This document shows, in pieces, positions 8,276-17,700 of a stretch of DNA of 64,000 bases (positions are counted from its first letter, which is position 1; every line of letters begins with the position of its first letter). The notes under the pieces were generated by a model. That model had not been told where the DNA came from. It did not search any database and worked only from the letters and a program-made list of their open reading frames with translations. The stretch is from Rhodospirillaceae bacterium (GTDB taxonomy: Bacteria > Pseudomonadota > Alphaproteobacteria > Kiloniellales > DSM-21159): the NCBI GenBank assembly GCA_006969625.1, contig CP030885.1, positions 620,001-684,000 of the forward strand. Direction: 5' to 3'. A program made the translations under genes and the position numbers.

Positions 8276-8520
8276 GGCGGATCGAACGCTTCTGTCGTTT
8301 GGCGAAGGCTGCCGGGAGGGTTCTCGGCAGCAGAATCGCGCCCCTTATAGGCGTCGCCGGACCCGAGGGCCAGGGCGGTTTCCGATGAAGTGGACGTCCT
8401 TTGCGGTGCCGCCGATCGGCCAGAAACCGCTCCAAAACCATCGCTCTGGGGCTGCATCCCTGCATTCGCGTGCCGCATCCGCCGGCCGCGCCCCGGCCTT
8501 GCGCGTTGCCTGCCTGCGGC
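8276..8520. other. Intergenic gap with possible minus-strand -10 element
   Basis: No gene is seen in this 245-bp gap. Reading the minus strand, CTATAAGG (at 8343-8350) could be a -10 element for the KdsC-like operon; a similar CTATAAGG lies before the UDP-glucuronate decarboxylase gene near 14676. No clear -35 was found. Confidence 0.25.
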
Positions 8521-9633
8521 TCAGGCCGGTTGGGCTGTCAGGCGGTGGCGGCGCCTGGGTTTGTGCATGAAGAGGAGCCAGGCCAGGGTCGCGTTGGGCA
8601 GCAGCACGCCGGCATACATCAGGGGCACCAGAGCCAGGTTGCCGGAGACCAGGTCCTCCAGCGCCAGAAGCTGCACCTGCAGCACCGCCACGGCGACGAC
8701 GACGACGAGCACGCGTTTCCAGTATCCGCGGCGGCTGAACTCGCCGAGCAGGAAGGGGGCCATGGCCAGCATGACGAAGGCCGGCACGTAGAGCGGCATG
8801 ACCAGGCGCTGGTGGCCGTTGGCCGTCAGCTCGCCCCGGTACTTCTCGTCCAGCTCGGAATAGGGCGCGCCGAAGATCTCGTGAAGGTACCGCTCGGACG
8901 GCTCGCGCCACTCGCGCTCGCCGCCGGCCGTACTGGCCAGCTCCAGGGCATAGCGGTCGAAGTTCAGGTTGCTGAGCGACTGGTTGCCCCGGTCGAACTG
9001 CTGGCGCTGTCCGTTGTAGAGCACCAGGACGGGACCGTCGGTGCCGCCGACGATCTCCGCCACTTCCGCCATGATCGTCGTCGGCTGCTCCGGCTCGCGC
9101 GTGTCGTGGACCAGGATGTCGAGAAGCTGACCCTCGGGCGTTCGCCCGCTGATGTAGATCACCGTGCTGTCGTCGATCTCGGTGAACACGCCCTCCTGCA
9201 GCAGCACGGAGGAGTAGTTCGTCCGAATGTCGTGCTGCAGGTCCTTGAAGTTCCGAAACGAGGTCGGCAGGACGTAGAGCGTGATCAGGAACATGACGAG
9301 GGTGACCAGCAGCCCGGCCAGCAAGGCGGGCCGCGCCACCTGCGCCGGGCTCATGCCGCAGGCGCGCATGACGATCAACTCGCTCTCGGTCGTCAGCTTG
9401 TTGTAGATGAACAGGGCCGAGACGAAGACGGCCACCGGCAGCACCACGGTCAGGAAACTCGGCATCAGCAGCGCCGCCAGCAGCAGGAAGGTTTCCGCCG
9501 GCAGCCCGCGGTTGACGATGTAGTCGAACAGGCGCAGCGACTGTGTGAGCCAGACCATCAGCGTCAGCGCCAGGGCGGTGGCGAGCGTGGTCGTCGCGAG
9601 CTGCACGAAGATGTAGCGGTCGAGCGCCTTCAT
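8521..9633 (-). CDS. LptF/LptG-family permease (lone copy)
   Basis: The 370-residue protein starts MKALDRYIFVQL, typical for LptF/YjgP, and has membrane segments near the N terminus (two or three within residues 8-115) and three more at the C terminus around a periplasmic beta-jellyroll-like middle (about 120-270). LptF and LptG form the membrane part of the LPS export ABC transporter. Here a single gene stands between pseF and a KdsC-like gene, without an LptG partner or the usual lptD/surA/pdxA context. It may be a paralogue recruited for a special glycolipid, or the ordinary LptF moved here. An upstream in-frame ATG (9669) is less likely. Confidence 0.85.
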   Translation of the reverse strand: MKALDRYIFVQLATTTLATALALTLMVWLTQSLRLFDYIVNRGLPAETFLLLAALLMPSFLTVVLPVAVFVSALFIYNKLTTESELIVMRACGMSPAQVARPALLAGLLVTLVMFLITLYVLPTSFRNFKDLQHDIRTNYSSVLLQEGVFTEIDDSTVIYISGRTPEGQLLDILVHDTREPEQPTTIMAEVAEIVGGTDGPVLVLYNGQRQQFDRGNQSLSNLNFDRYALELASTAGGEREWREPSERYLHEIFGAPYSELDEKYRGELTANGHQRLVMPLYVPAFVMLAMAPFLLGEFSRRGYWKRVLVVVVAVAVLQVQLLALEDLVSGNLALVPLMYAGVLLPNATLAWLLFMHKPRRRHRLTAQPA

Positions 9634-9691
9634 GCCGGCGGTTACGCCACGGCGCGCCGAGGATTGCAAGCGGGATCGGCGGGCGGCGTCG

Positions 9692-10402
9692 TCAGGCGCT
9701 CGGATCCTGCGCCGCGCCGGCGTGCAGCGCGCGGTACATCAGTTCCGCGCGGGTCCAGTCCTCGGGCGTGTCGATGTCCTGCACGCGGTGGCGCGGCAGC
9801 GGGATCGGCACGGTGTGGCGGTCGAACAGCGGCGCGGCCGCGCTGAAGGCCTCGGCACGACCCCAGTACAGCGCCCCGGCGTCGTGCCAGGCCTCCTCCA
9901 GGTCCTGGCTGCGCATGCGGATCGCCTCGGCGTCGAAGGGGGCGAGCCCGCCCTCGGCGGTCCGGCGCAGCGCCCGCTGGATCGGAAAGGCGAAGCTGGT
10001 CACGGTGACGGCGAAGCGCGCCTCGGGCCGGTCGAGCAGCGCACGGCCGCGGCGGATGTCCGCCGGCTCCAGGAAAGGTGCCGTGGCGTAGATGCAGGCC
10101 GCGGTCTCGTGGACCTCGCCGCGCGCGGCCAGCCAGCCCAGGGCATGGGCCACCACCTCGTTGGTGCCGGTCATGTCGTCGGACAGCTCGGCCGGGCGCA
10201 GGAAGGACGTCTCGGCGCCGCTGGCGCGCGCCACTGAGGCGATCTCCGGGTCGTCGGTGGACACGAGTATCCGCGTGAAGCAGCCGCTCTGCCGGGCGGC
10301 GCGGATCGGGTAGCTCAGCATCGGCCGGCCGCAGAAGCTGCGGAGGTTTTTGCGGGGAATCCGCTTGCTGCCGCCGCGCGCCGGGATCACCGCGAGGGTC
10401 AT
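9692..10402 (-). CDS. pseF: Pseudaminic acid cytidylyltransferase
   Basis: The 236-residue protein begins MTLAVIPARGGSKRIPRKN, the CTP-binding signature, followed by GRPMLSYPIRAA and ILVSTDDPEIA, and ends with QDIDTPEDW, a pattern shared with PseF. It would form CMP-pseudaminate, the donor for pseudaminyl transferases. It lies 19 bp downstream of pseB, consistent with one operon. Other Pse genes (pseC, pseH, pseG, pseI) are not in the window. A related CMP-nonulosonate synthetase function is the main alternative. Confidence 0.87.
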   Translation of the reverse strand: MTLAVIPARGGSKRIPRKNLRSFCGRPMLSYPIRAARQSGCFTRILVSTDDPEIASVARASGAETSFLRPAELSDDMTGTNEVVAHALGWLAARGEVHETAACIYATAPFLEPADIRRGRALLDRPEARFAVTVTSFAFPIQRALRRTAEGGLAPFDAEAIRMRSQDLEEAWHDAGALYWGRAEAFSAAAPLFDRHTVPIPLPRHRVQDIDTPEDWTRAELMYRALHAGAAQDPSA

Positions 10403-10421
10403 GGGCCGGCCCCCGCCACGC

Positions 10422-11582
<1,161 letters not shown>

Positions 11583-11709
11583 TTACCCGTGGCAGGGGGC
11601 GCCAAGGGTCGGGTCGGCGGAATCCGCTTGACGTTCGGGCCGCAGGGACCGCAAGCCGCAGCGGGAGCCATTGAGCGGCAATCGAAAGCGAGCCGAGGCG
11701 ACGCGGGGC

Positions 11710-13626
11710 ATGTGCGGGATTTCCGGACTCTGGGACCGGGCGCAAGGCGCGGGCAACGGCGCTTGCGAGCGGAGTCTCGTCGCGGCGGCGACCGGCATGA
11801 CCGACGCGCTGGCTCATCGCGGGCCCGACGGTGCCGCGGTCTGGACCGATGCGCCTGCCGGCCTGGCGTTGGGGCACCGCAGGCTATCGATCCTCGACCT
11901 CAGCGCCGCCGGCGACCAGCCGATGGTCAGCCGCGACGGCCGCTGGGTGCTGGTCTACAACGGCGAGATCTACAACGCGCCCGAGATCGCGCGAGACCTG
12001 CGGGGTCCGCTGCGCGGGCACTGCGATACGGAGGTGCTGCTGGAGGCCTGCGCCCGCTGGGGCGTCGAGGCGACGCTGCCGCGCCTGGCCGGCATGTTCG
12101 CCTTTGCCCTTTGGGATCGTCGCGACCGCGAGCTCTGGCTGGTGCGCGACCGCCTGGGCATCAAGCCGCTGGCCTACGCGTGGCAGGACGAGCGGCTGCT
12201 CTTCGCCTCGGACCTTACCGGGCTGCGCGCGGCGCCCGGCTTTCGCGCCGAAGTCGAGCCGGCCGCCGTCGCCGGGTATCTGCGGCGGGGCTGCGTGCCG
12301 GCGCCGCTGACCATCCTCGCCGGCGTGCGCAAGCTGCCGCCGGGCCACCTGCTGCGCGTGCCGGCCGTCGGCGCGCCGCAGCTCTCCGCCTGGTGGTCGC
12401 TGGAGGCGTTACCGGCGCCGGGCAGCGGCGGCGTGCCGGACGACCTGGACGACCGTCTGGCGGCGCTGCTGGACCGGGTGGTGCGTCAGCATCTGGCCTC
12501 CGACGTGCCGCTCGGCGCCTTCCTGTCCGGCGGCATCGACAGCTCGCTGGTGGTGGCGACCATGGCGCGTGTCGCCGAGGCCCCGGTGCACACCTTCTCG
12601 ATCGGCTTCGCCGACCCGGCCTACGACGAGGCGGCGCACGCCAAGGCCATCGCGCGCCACCTGGGCACGCGGCACACCGAGCTGATCCTCGAGCCGGCGC
12701 ACGCGCACGATGTGATCCCGCGGCTGCCGGAGATCTACGACGAGCCTTTCGCCGACGCCTCGCAGATCCCGACCTTCCTTGTCTGCCGACTGGCGCGCCA
12801 GGCGGTGACCGTGGCGCTCAGCGGCGACGGCGGCGACGAGGGCTTCGCCGGCTACACCCGCCACACCGCCATCGACCGCCTGTGGCGGCGGGCCGGCGCG
12901 CTGCCGCCAGGTCTCCGCGGCCTTGGCGCCGGAGCGCTGACGGCTGTCTCGCCGGCCGTCTGGGATACGCTGGGACAGGCACTGCCGGCGCGCCTGCGCC
13001 CGCGCCAGCTCGGCGACAAGCTGCACAAGCTGGCCCGCCTGCTGGGCGAGGATTCCCTCGCCGGCATGTACCGCCAGAGCCTCGGCCACTGGCCCGATCC
13101 GTCCGCGCTGATCGCCGCGCCCGAGCCCGGCTTCGCGCTCGCCCGGCCGCCCGAGGATCGGATCGCCCATCTGCGCTGGCTGGACATGGCCGGCTACCTG
13201 CCCGACGACATCCTGACCAAGGTCGACCGCGCCGGGATGGCGGTCAGCCTGGAGGCGCGGGTCCCGCTGCTCGACCACCGCGTGGTGGAGTTCGCCTGGA
13301 GCCTGCCGAGCCGCGCCCTGATCGCCGACGGCCAGGGCAAGCAGCCGCTGCGGCGCCTGCTGGCCCGCCACCTCCCGCGTGCGCTGTTCGAGCGGCCCAA
13401 GATGGGGTTCGAGTTGCCGCTCGGCGCCTGGCTGCGTGGCCCCTTGCGCGACTGGGCCGAAGATCTGCTGAGCGAGACGGCGCTGCAGGACACCGGCTTG
13501 GTCGATCCGCTTCGGGTGCGCGCGGCCTGGTCGCGCCATCTCGGCGGCCGGGTCAACGCGCAGGGCCAGCTCTGGAGCGTGCTGATGCTGCAGGCCTGGG
13601 CGCGGCGCTGGCGGACGGGACTCTAG
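11710..13626 (+). CDS. Asparagine synthetase (glutamine-hydrolysing)-like amidotransferase
   Basis: The 638-residue protein starts [10 protein letters not shown], with the class II glutaminase nucleophile Cys2 directly after the start Met. The N-terminal glutaminase (about 1-210) contains [13 protein letters not shown] and VYNGEIYN. The C-terminal synthetase domain has the PP-loop [13 protein letters not shown]. AsnB paralogues are common in surface-polysaccharide clusters, where they amidate uronic acids or other carboxylates; that role is inferred here from location. Its TAG stop and the TAG stop of the opposite-strand epimerase gene share one CTAG palindrome. Confidence 0.9.
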   Translation: MCGISGLWDRAQGAGNGACERSLVAAATGMTDALAHRGPDGAAVWTDAPAGLALGHRRLSILDLSAAGDQPMVSRDGRWVLVYNGEIYNAPEIARDLRGPLRGHCDTEVLLEACARWGVEATLPRLAGMFAFALWDRRDRELWLVRDRLGIKPLAYAWQDERLLFASDLTGLRAAPGFRAEVEPAAVAGYLRRGCVPAPLTILAGVRKLPPGHLLRVPAVGAPQLSAWWSLEALPAPGSGGVPDDLDDRLAALLDRVVRQHLASDVPLGAFLSGGIDSSLVVATMARVAEAPVHTFSIGFADPAYDEAAHAKAIARHLGTRHTELILEPAHAHDVIPRLPEIYDEPFADASQIPTFLVCRLARQAVTVALSGDGGDEGFAGYTRHTAIDRLWRRAGALPPGLRGLGAGALTAVSPAVWDTLGQALPARLRPRQLGDKLHKLARLLGEDSLAGMYRQSLGHWPDPSALIAAPEPGFALARPPEDRIAHLRWLDMAGYLPDDILTKVDRAGMAVSLEARVPLLDHRVVEFAWSLPSRALIADGQGKQPLRRLLARHLPRALFERPKMGFELPLGAWLRGPLRDWAEDLLSETALQDTGLVDPLRVRAAWSRHLGGRVNAQGQLWSVLMLQAWARRWRTGL

Positions 13627-14624
13627 CCGTCCGCCGGCAGGGCGTCGCCCCGGCGCAACAGCGCGTCGAAGTAGGCGATGGTCAGCGTCAGGCCCTCGCG
13701 CAGCGCGATCCGCGGTTCCCAGCCGAGGATTTCCCGCGCCTTGTCGATGTTCGGTTGCCGCTGCAGGGGGTCGTCCTGGGGCAGCGGCCGCTCGACCAGC
13801 GGCGCGCGCGAGCCGGTGAGGTCGAGGACCGTCTCGGCCAGCTCGCGAACGGTGAACTCGGCCGGATTGCCCAGGTTGAGCGGACCGGTCGCCCGCTCGT
13901 CCGCCGTCATCATCCGCAGCATGCCCTCGACCAGGTCTTCGACGTAGCAGAAGGAGCGGGTCTGGCGGCCGCCGCCGTAGAGGGCGATCGGCTCGCCGCG
14001 CAGCGCCTGCAGCACGAAGTTGGAGACGACGCGCCCGTCGTCGGCCTGCATGCGCGGGCCATAGGTATTGAAGATGCGGGCGACCCGGATCTCCAACCCG
14101 TATTGGCGGTGGTAATCGAAGAACAGGGTCTCTGCGCAGCGCTTGCCCTCGTCGTAACAGGCGCGTGGACCGATCGGGTTGACGTTGCCCCAGTAGCCTT
14201 CCGTCTGGGGGTGGATCTGCGGGTCGCCGTAGACCTCGGAGGTCGAGGCCTGGAAGATCCGCGCCTTGGTGCGCTTAGCCAGCCCCAGCATGTTGATCGC
14301 CCCGTGCACGCTGGTCTTCACGGTCTGTACCGGATCGCGCGCGTAGTGGATCGGCGAGGCCGGGCAGGCGAGGTTGAAGATCCAGTCGACCTCCACGTAA
14401 AGCGGAAAGGTGACGTCGTGACGGACCAGCTCGAAGCGCTTGTCGTCGAGCAGGTGCAGGACGTTGTCGCGGTTGCCGGTGAAGAAGTTGTCCGCGCAGA
14501 TCACCTCGTGACCGGCGCCGAGCAGCCGCTCGCACAAGAAAGATCCGAGAAAGCCGGCGCCGCCCGTCACCAGGACGCGCCGGCGCCGGCGCCGCGCGCC
14601 GGGAACCGGGCCGGATGGCTGCAT
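13623..14624 (-). CDS. UDP-glucuronate decarboxylase (UDP-xylose synthase family)
   Basis: A 333-residue extended SDR: after an Arg-rich start, [19 protein letters not shown], then [36 protein letters not shown] and [12 protein letters not shown] (Tyr-x3-Lys). These are hallmarks of UXS, which converts UDP-glucuronate to UDP-xylose through a 4-keto intermediate. ATG 14624 follows GGGGAG. A possible -10 (CTATAAGG on the minus strand) lies near 14676. With the UDP-glucuronate 4-epimerase nearby, it shows that UDP-glucuronate is a hub for this glycan. Confidence 0.9.
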   Translation of the reverse strand: MQPSGPVPGARRRRRRVLVTGGAGFLGSFLCERLLGAGHEVICADNFFTGNRDNVLHLLDDKRFELVRHDVTFPLYVEVDWIFNLACPASPIHYARDPVQTVKTSVHGAINMLGLAKRTKARIFQASTSEVYGDPQIHPQTEGYWGNVNPIGPRACYDEGKRCAETLFFDYHRQYGLEIRVARIFNTYGPRMQADDGRVVSNFVLQALRGEPIALYGGGRQTRSFCYVEDLVEGMLRMMTADERATGPLNLGNPAEFTVRELAETVLDLTGSRAPLVERPLPQDDPLQRQPNIDKAREILGWEPRIALREGLTLTIAYFDALLRRGDALPADG

Positions 14625-14846
14625 GGCATCTCCCCTCTCGACGCAGCGCTTGGGGTGCACCGCGAAAGGCCGCCCTTATAGCGCGTGGGCCGGCGTGCCA
14701 GAAGAGCCGGGTTGGCACCGATGCCGGCGTCGGCGGGCGATTTGCGATTTGACCGGCCTGCCATGCTGCGGGCAAAACAGTCCAGCCCGCCATCCGGGAT
14801 CGACTTGGGGCGGCTGACGGGCGGGTCGAGGAGCGTTCTCTTGGTC

Positions 14847-16064
14847 ATGACCTTCGGGGTTTCCGCACGCCGCGGCACGTCGGGGCTGGCCGGTCCCCTG
14901 CCGGATTGGGTGGCCACGGCCCTGGTCGCCGGCCTCTTCCTCTTCATGCTGGTACAGCCGCGCGGCTTCGTCGCGGCGGTGCTCGGTCTCGCCGTTGTCC
15001 TCGCCGCCGGCCTGCTCGCCGCCGCTGGCGGTCGCTTCCGGCCGGCCTGGCAGAGCCTGGCGCTGCTGGCGCTGGCCGCGGCGGCCAGCCTTGCGACCTT
15101 GCTCGACCTCCCGGCTATTCCCGAGGCCGATCCCTTGAACCGCCTGGGCCAGCCTTGGCTGATGCTGCTCGCCGGTCTGGCAGCGTTCGAGCTGCTGCGG
15201 CACGGCAGACTGCAGCTCCCTGGCTGGATGCTGCCGGCCGGCCTGATGGCCATTCTGCTCGCCTGGCTGGCCATGATCGGCCTCAGCTTCGGCGTGCCGG
15301 CACTGTCCGAGGGGACCGATCTCGCGAAGCTCTCGCTGGTCGGCCATCCCTTCGCCAAGGCACTGTTCCTGGCGACCCCGGCGGCCTGGCTGCTGGCCGC
15401 GCTGTGGCTCCGCGCCGGCGGCGGGCGCCCGGCGCTCTGGGCCTTCGCGCTGCCGGCGTTTATGGCGCTGACCTCGCCGTCGCAGTCGCTCAGCCTCGGT
15501 CTGGCCTTCGGCGTGGTGCTGGCCCTGCTGGCCACCCGCCCGGCGGGTCTGGCCGTCGGCGTTGCGGCCATCCTGCTGATTCCGCTGGCGACGGTGCTGG
15601 TGGCGCCGGAGCTGATGGCGCGCGGCCTGGCGCTTCCGGAGAACTGGAGCTGGCGCGTCGAGCTGTGGAGCGAAGGGGTGCGACTGGCGCTCGAACGGCC
15701 GCTGACCGGTTGGGGACTGCAGAGCTATCGCGAGTTGCGCGACACCCTGATGGAACTGCCGCGGATCAACCATGCCCACTCGATCGCCGTCGAGCTGCTG
15801 CTCGACTTCGGGATTTGGGGATTGGCCGGTCTCGCCGCCCTGGCGGCGGCGGTGATCGCGGTCGCGCGGCGCTGGGGCCACGGGCTGGATCCGCGTCTGC
15901 TGGCGGTCCCTCCGCTGGTCACCTGGCTGACCGTTGCCTCCGTGTCGCTCGGCCTGTGGACCGACTTCGTGTTCGGCGGCACGGTCTTCGTGCTCGTCCT
16001 GGCGCTGGCGCGGATCGCCCCGCAGACCCGCCACGCCGCGCTGGTTGCGGAGCCGCGCCGGTGA
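14847..16064 (+). CDS. O-antigen ligase / polymerase-family membrane protein
   Basis: About 405 residues with roughly ten to twelve hydrophobic segments. The C-terminal part has the diagnostic layout ERPLTGWGLQSY followed by NHAHSIAVELLLDFGIWGL, matching the periplasmic-loop histidine region and following segment of WaaL/Wzy proteins. It would join or polymerise undecaprenyl-linked glycan in the periplasm. The start is uncertain: ATGs at 14721 and 14763 are in frame, but 14847 best fits the first membrane segment. The stop overlaps the next gene (GTGA), so the two are coupled. Confidence 0.82.
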   Translation: MTFGVSARRGTSGLAGPLPDWVATALVAGLFLFMLVQPRGFVAAVLGLAVVLAAGLLAAAGGRFRPAWQSLALLALAAAASLATLLDLPAIPEADPLNRLGQPWLMLLAGLAAFELLRHGRLQLPGWMLPAGLMAILLAWLAMIGLSFGVPALSEGTDLAKLSLVGHPFAKALFLATPAAWLLAALWLRAGGGRPALWAFALPAFMALTSPSQSLSLGLAFGVVLALLATRPAGLAVGVAAILLIPLATVLVAPELMARGLALPENWSWRVELWSEGVRLALERPLTGWGLQSYRELRDTLMELPRINHAHSIAVELLLDFGIWGLAGLAALAAAVIAVARRWGHGLDPRLLAVPPLVTWLTVASVSLGLWTDFVFGGTVFVLVLALARIAPQTRHAALVAEPRR

Positions 16065-17041
16065 GCGTGCTGGTCACCGGTGCCGCCGGTTTCATTGGCA
16101 TGCACGTCGCCCGTGCGCTGCTGGAGCGGGGCGAGGCGGTGGTCGGGCTGGACAATCTCAACAGCTATTACGACCCGGCCCTCAAGCATGCGCGCCTGGC
16201 GACGCTGGAGGGGCAGCAGGGCTTCGCCTTCCATGCCGCCGAACTGGCCGAACGCGACGAGGTTTTCCGCGTGTTCGCGGCGCATCCGGAGATCGACCGG
16301 GTGGTGCACCTGGCCGCGCAGGCAGGCGTACGCTACTCGCTGGAGAACCCGTACGCCTATGTACGCTCGAACGTGCTCGGTCATCTGGTGATGATGGAGG
16401 CCTGCCGGGTGCGTACGGGTCTGAAGCATTTCGTGTACGCCAGCTCCTCGTCTGTGTACGGCGGCAATACCAAGCTGCCGTTCGCGCCGGAGGATCGCGT
16501 GGACGCGCCGGTTTCCCTCTATGCCGCAACCAAGCGTGCCGACGAGCTGATGAGTTCGTGCTACGCCCATCTGTATGGGCTGCCGTCCACCGGTCTGCGT
16601 TTCTTTACGGTGTACGGCCCCTGGGGCCGGCCCGACATGTCGCCCTGGCTGTTCGCCGAAGCGGTGCTGACCGGCCGGCCGATCCGCGTCTTCAACCAGG
16701 GCCGCATGAAGCGCGACTTCACCTACATCGACGATGTGGTCGCCGGCGTGCTCGCCGCCCTCGACCGTCCGCCGGCGGCCGAAGAGACAGGCCGGCCGCA
16801 CCGCCTCTACAACCTCGGCAACCGCCGCGCCGAGCCGCTGCTCGACTTCATCGCGGCGATCGAGCGGGCCTGCGGGCGGACGGCCGAGAAGATCCTGGAG
16901 CCCATGCAGCCGGGCGACGTCGAGGCCACCTGGGCGGACATCTCGGCCTCGCAGCGCGATCTCGGCTATGCGCCGAGCACACGTATCGAGCAGGGCATCC
17001 CGAAGTTCGTCGCCTGGTTCCGCGACTACACCGGCCTTTAG
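16061..17041 (+). CDS. UDP-glucuronate 4-epimerase family
   Basis: A 326-residue extended SDR starting with GTG (VSVLVTGAAGFIG), with GGAG upstream. It has GLDNLNSYYDPALKHARL, a segment characteristic of GlcA 4-epimerases, then YASSSSVYGGN and LYAATKRADE (Tyr-x3-Lys), and RDFTYIDDVV. It would interconvert UDP-glucuronate and UDP-galacturonate. The GTG start overlaps the stop of the O-antigen ligase gene by four bases. UDP-glucose-type 4-epimerases are the alternative, but the N-terminal pattern favours the acid sugar. Confidence 0.87.
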   Translation: MSVLVTGAAGFIGMHVARALLERGEAVVGLDNLNSYYDPALKHARLATLEGQQGFAFHAAELAERDEVFRVFAAHPEIDRVVHLAAQAGVRYSLENPYAYVRSNVLGHLVMMEACRVRTGLKHFVYASSSSVYGGNTKLPFAPEDRVDAPVSLYAATKRADELMSSCYAHLYGLPSTGLRFFTVYGPWGRPDMSPWLFAEAVLTGRPIRVFNQGRMKRDFTYIDDVVAGVLAALDRPPAAEETGRPHRLYNLGNRRAEPLLDFIAAIERACGRTAEKILEPMQPGDVEATWADISASQRDLGYAPSTRIEQGIPKFVAWFRDYTGL

Positions 17042-17051
17042 GCCCCGACCC

Positions 17052-17696
17052 ATGGCCTCCGCCCCGCTCAAGCGTCTGGAAATGCTGCTGCGCGGCGGCG
17101 CGCCACGCCTGTTGCGCCAGCTCTACCGCGTCGCGCGCGCCGGCCTGCGGACGCCGCAAACCTCGCGCCGCCTGCCGGACGCGCTGGTCGCCGAGGCGCG
17201 GGTCTGCGCCGACCGTGTGGCGATGCTCGACCACCTGCCGAAAGGCGGCGTGGTCGCCGAGCTGGGCACCTTCAAGGGGACGTTCGCGCGCAAGATTCTG
17301 ACGGTCTGCCGGCCGCGCGAGCTGCACGTCGTCGACATCGACTTCTCGCGCCTCGATCCGCGGCTGCGCGCCGCTGCGGGCGTGCAGTTGCATCAGGGGC
17401 TGACGCAGGAGGTGATCACCGGCTTTCCCGACGCGCACTTCGACTGGATCTACGTCGATGCCGGGCACGACTACGACTCGGCGCTCGGCGATGCGCGGGC
17501 CAGCGCGCCGAAGGTCAAGCCGGGCGGCTACCTGGTCTTCAACGACTTCGCCCACGTCGACCCGGAACTGGGGCGCTACGGCGTCCACCGCGCCGTCGTC
17601 GACTTCTGCCTCGAGGCCGGCTGGCCGCTCGCCTTCTTCGCCTTGGACGGCGCCGCACTCTACGACGTCGCGTTGCGCCGGCCCGACGGCCCCTGA
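17052..17696 (+). CDS. Class I SAM methyltransferase (Methyltransf_24-like)
   Basis: The 214-residue protein has a charged, helical N terminus followed by VVAELGTFKGTFARKIL (SAM motif I), LHVVDIDFSRLD, then DWIYVDAGHDYDSALGD and KPGGYLVFNDF. The DAGHDY block is typical of Methyltransf_24 enzymes that act on sugars or other small acceptors in glycan clusters. It starts 10 bp after the epimerase gene, the last of a three-gene plus-strand run, and ends five bases before the stop of the convergent mutase gene. The acceptor is unknown. Confidence 0.75.
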   Translation: MASAPLKRLEMLLRGGAPRLLRQLYRVARAGLRTPQTSRRLPDALVAEARVCADRVAMLDHLPKGGVVAELGTFKGTFARKILTVCRPRELHVVDIDFSRLDPRLRAAAGVQLHQGLTQEVITGFPDAHFDWIYVDAGHDYDSALGDARASAPKVKPGGYLVFNDFAHVDPELGRYGVHRAVVDFCLEAGWPLAFFALDGAALYDVALRRPDGP

Positions 17697-17700
17697 GATT

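Noticed and set aside
11589..14681. A 1,030-codon plus-strand frame over the amidotransferase and UXS genes
   Set aside because: It is the wrong frame of one real gene and antisense to another. It has low-complexity Arg/Ala/Gly content.
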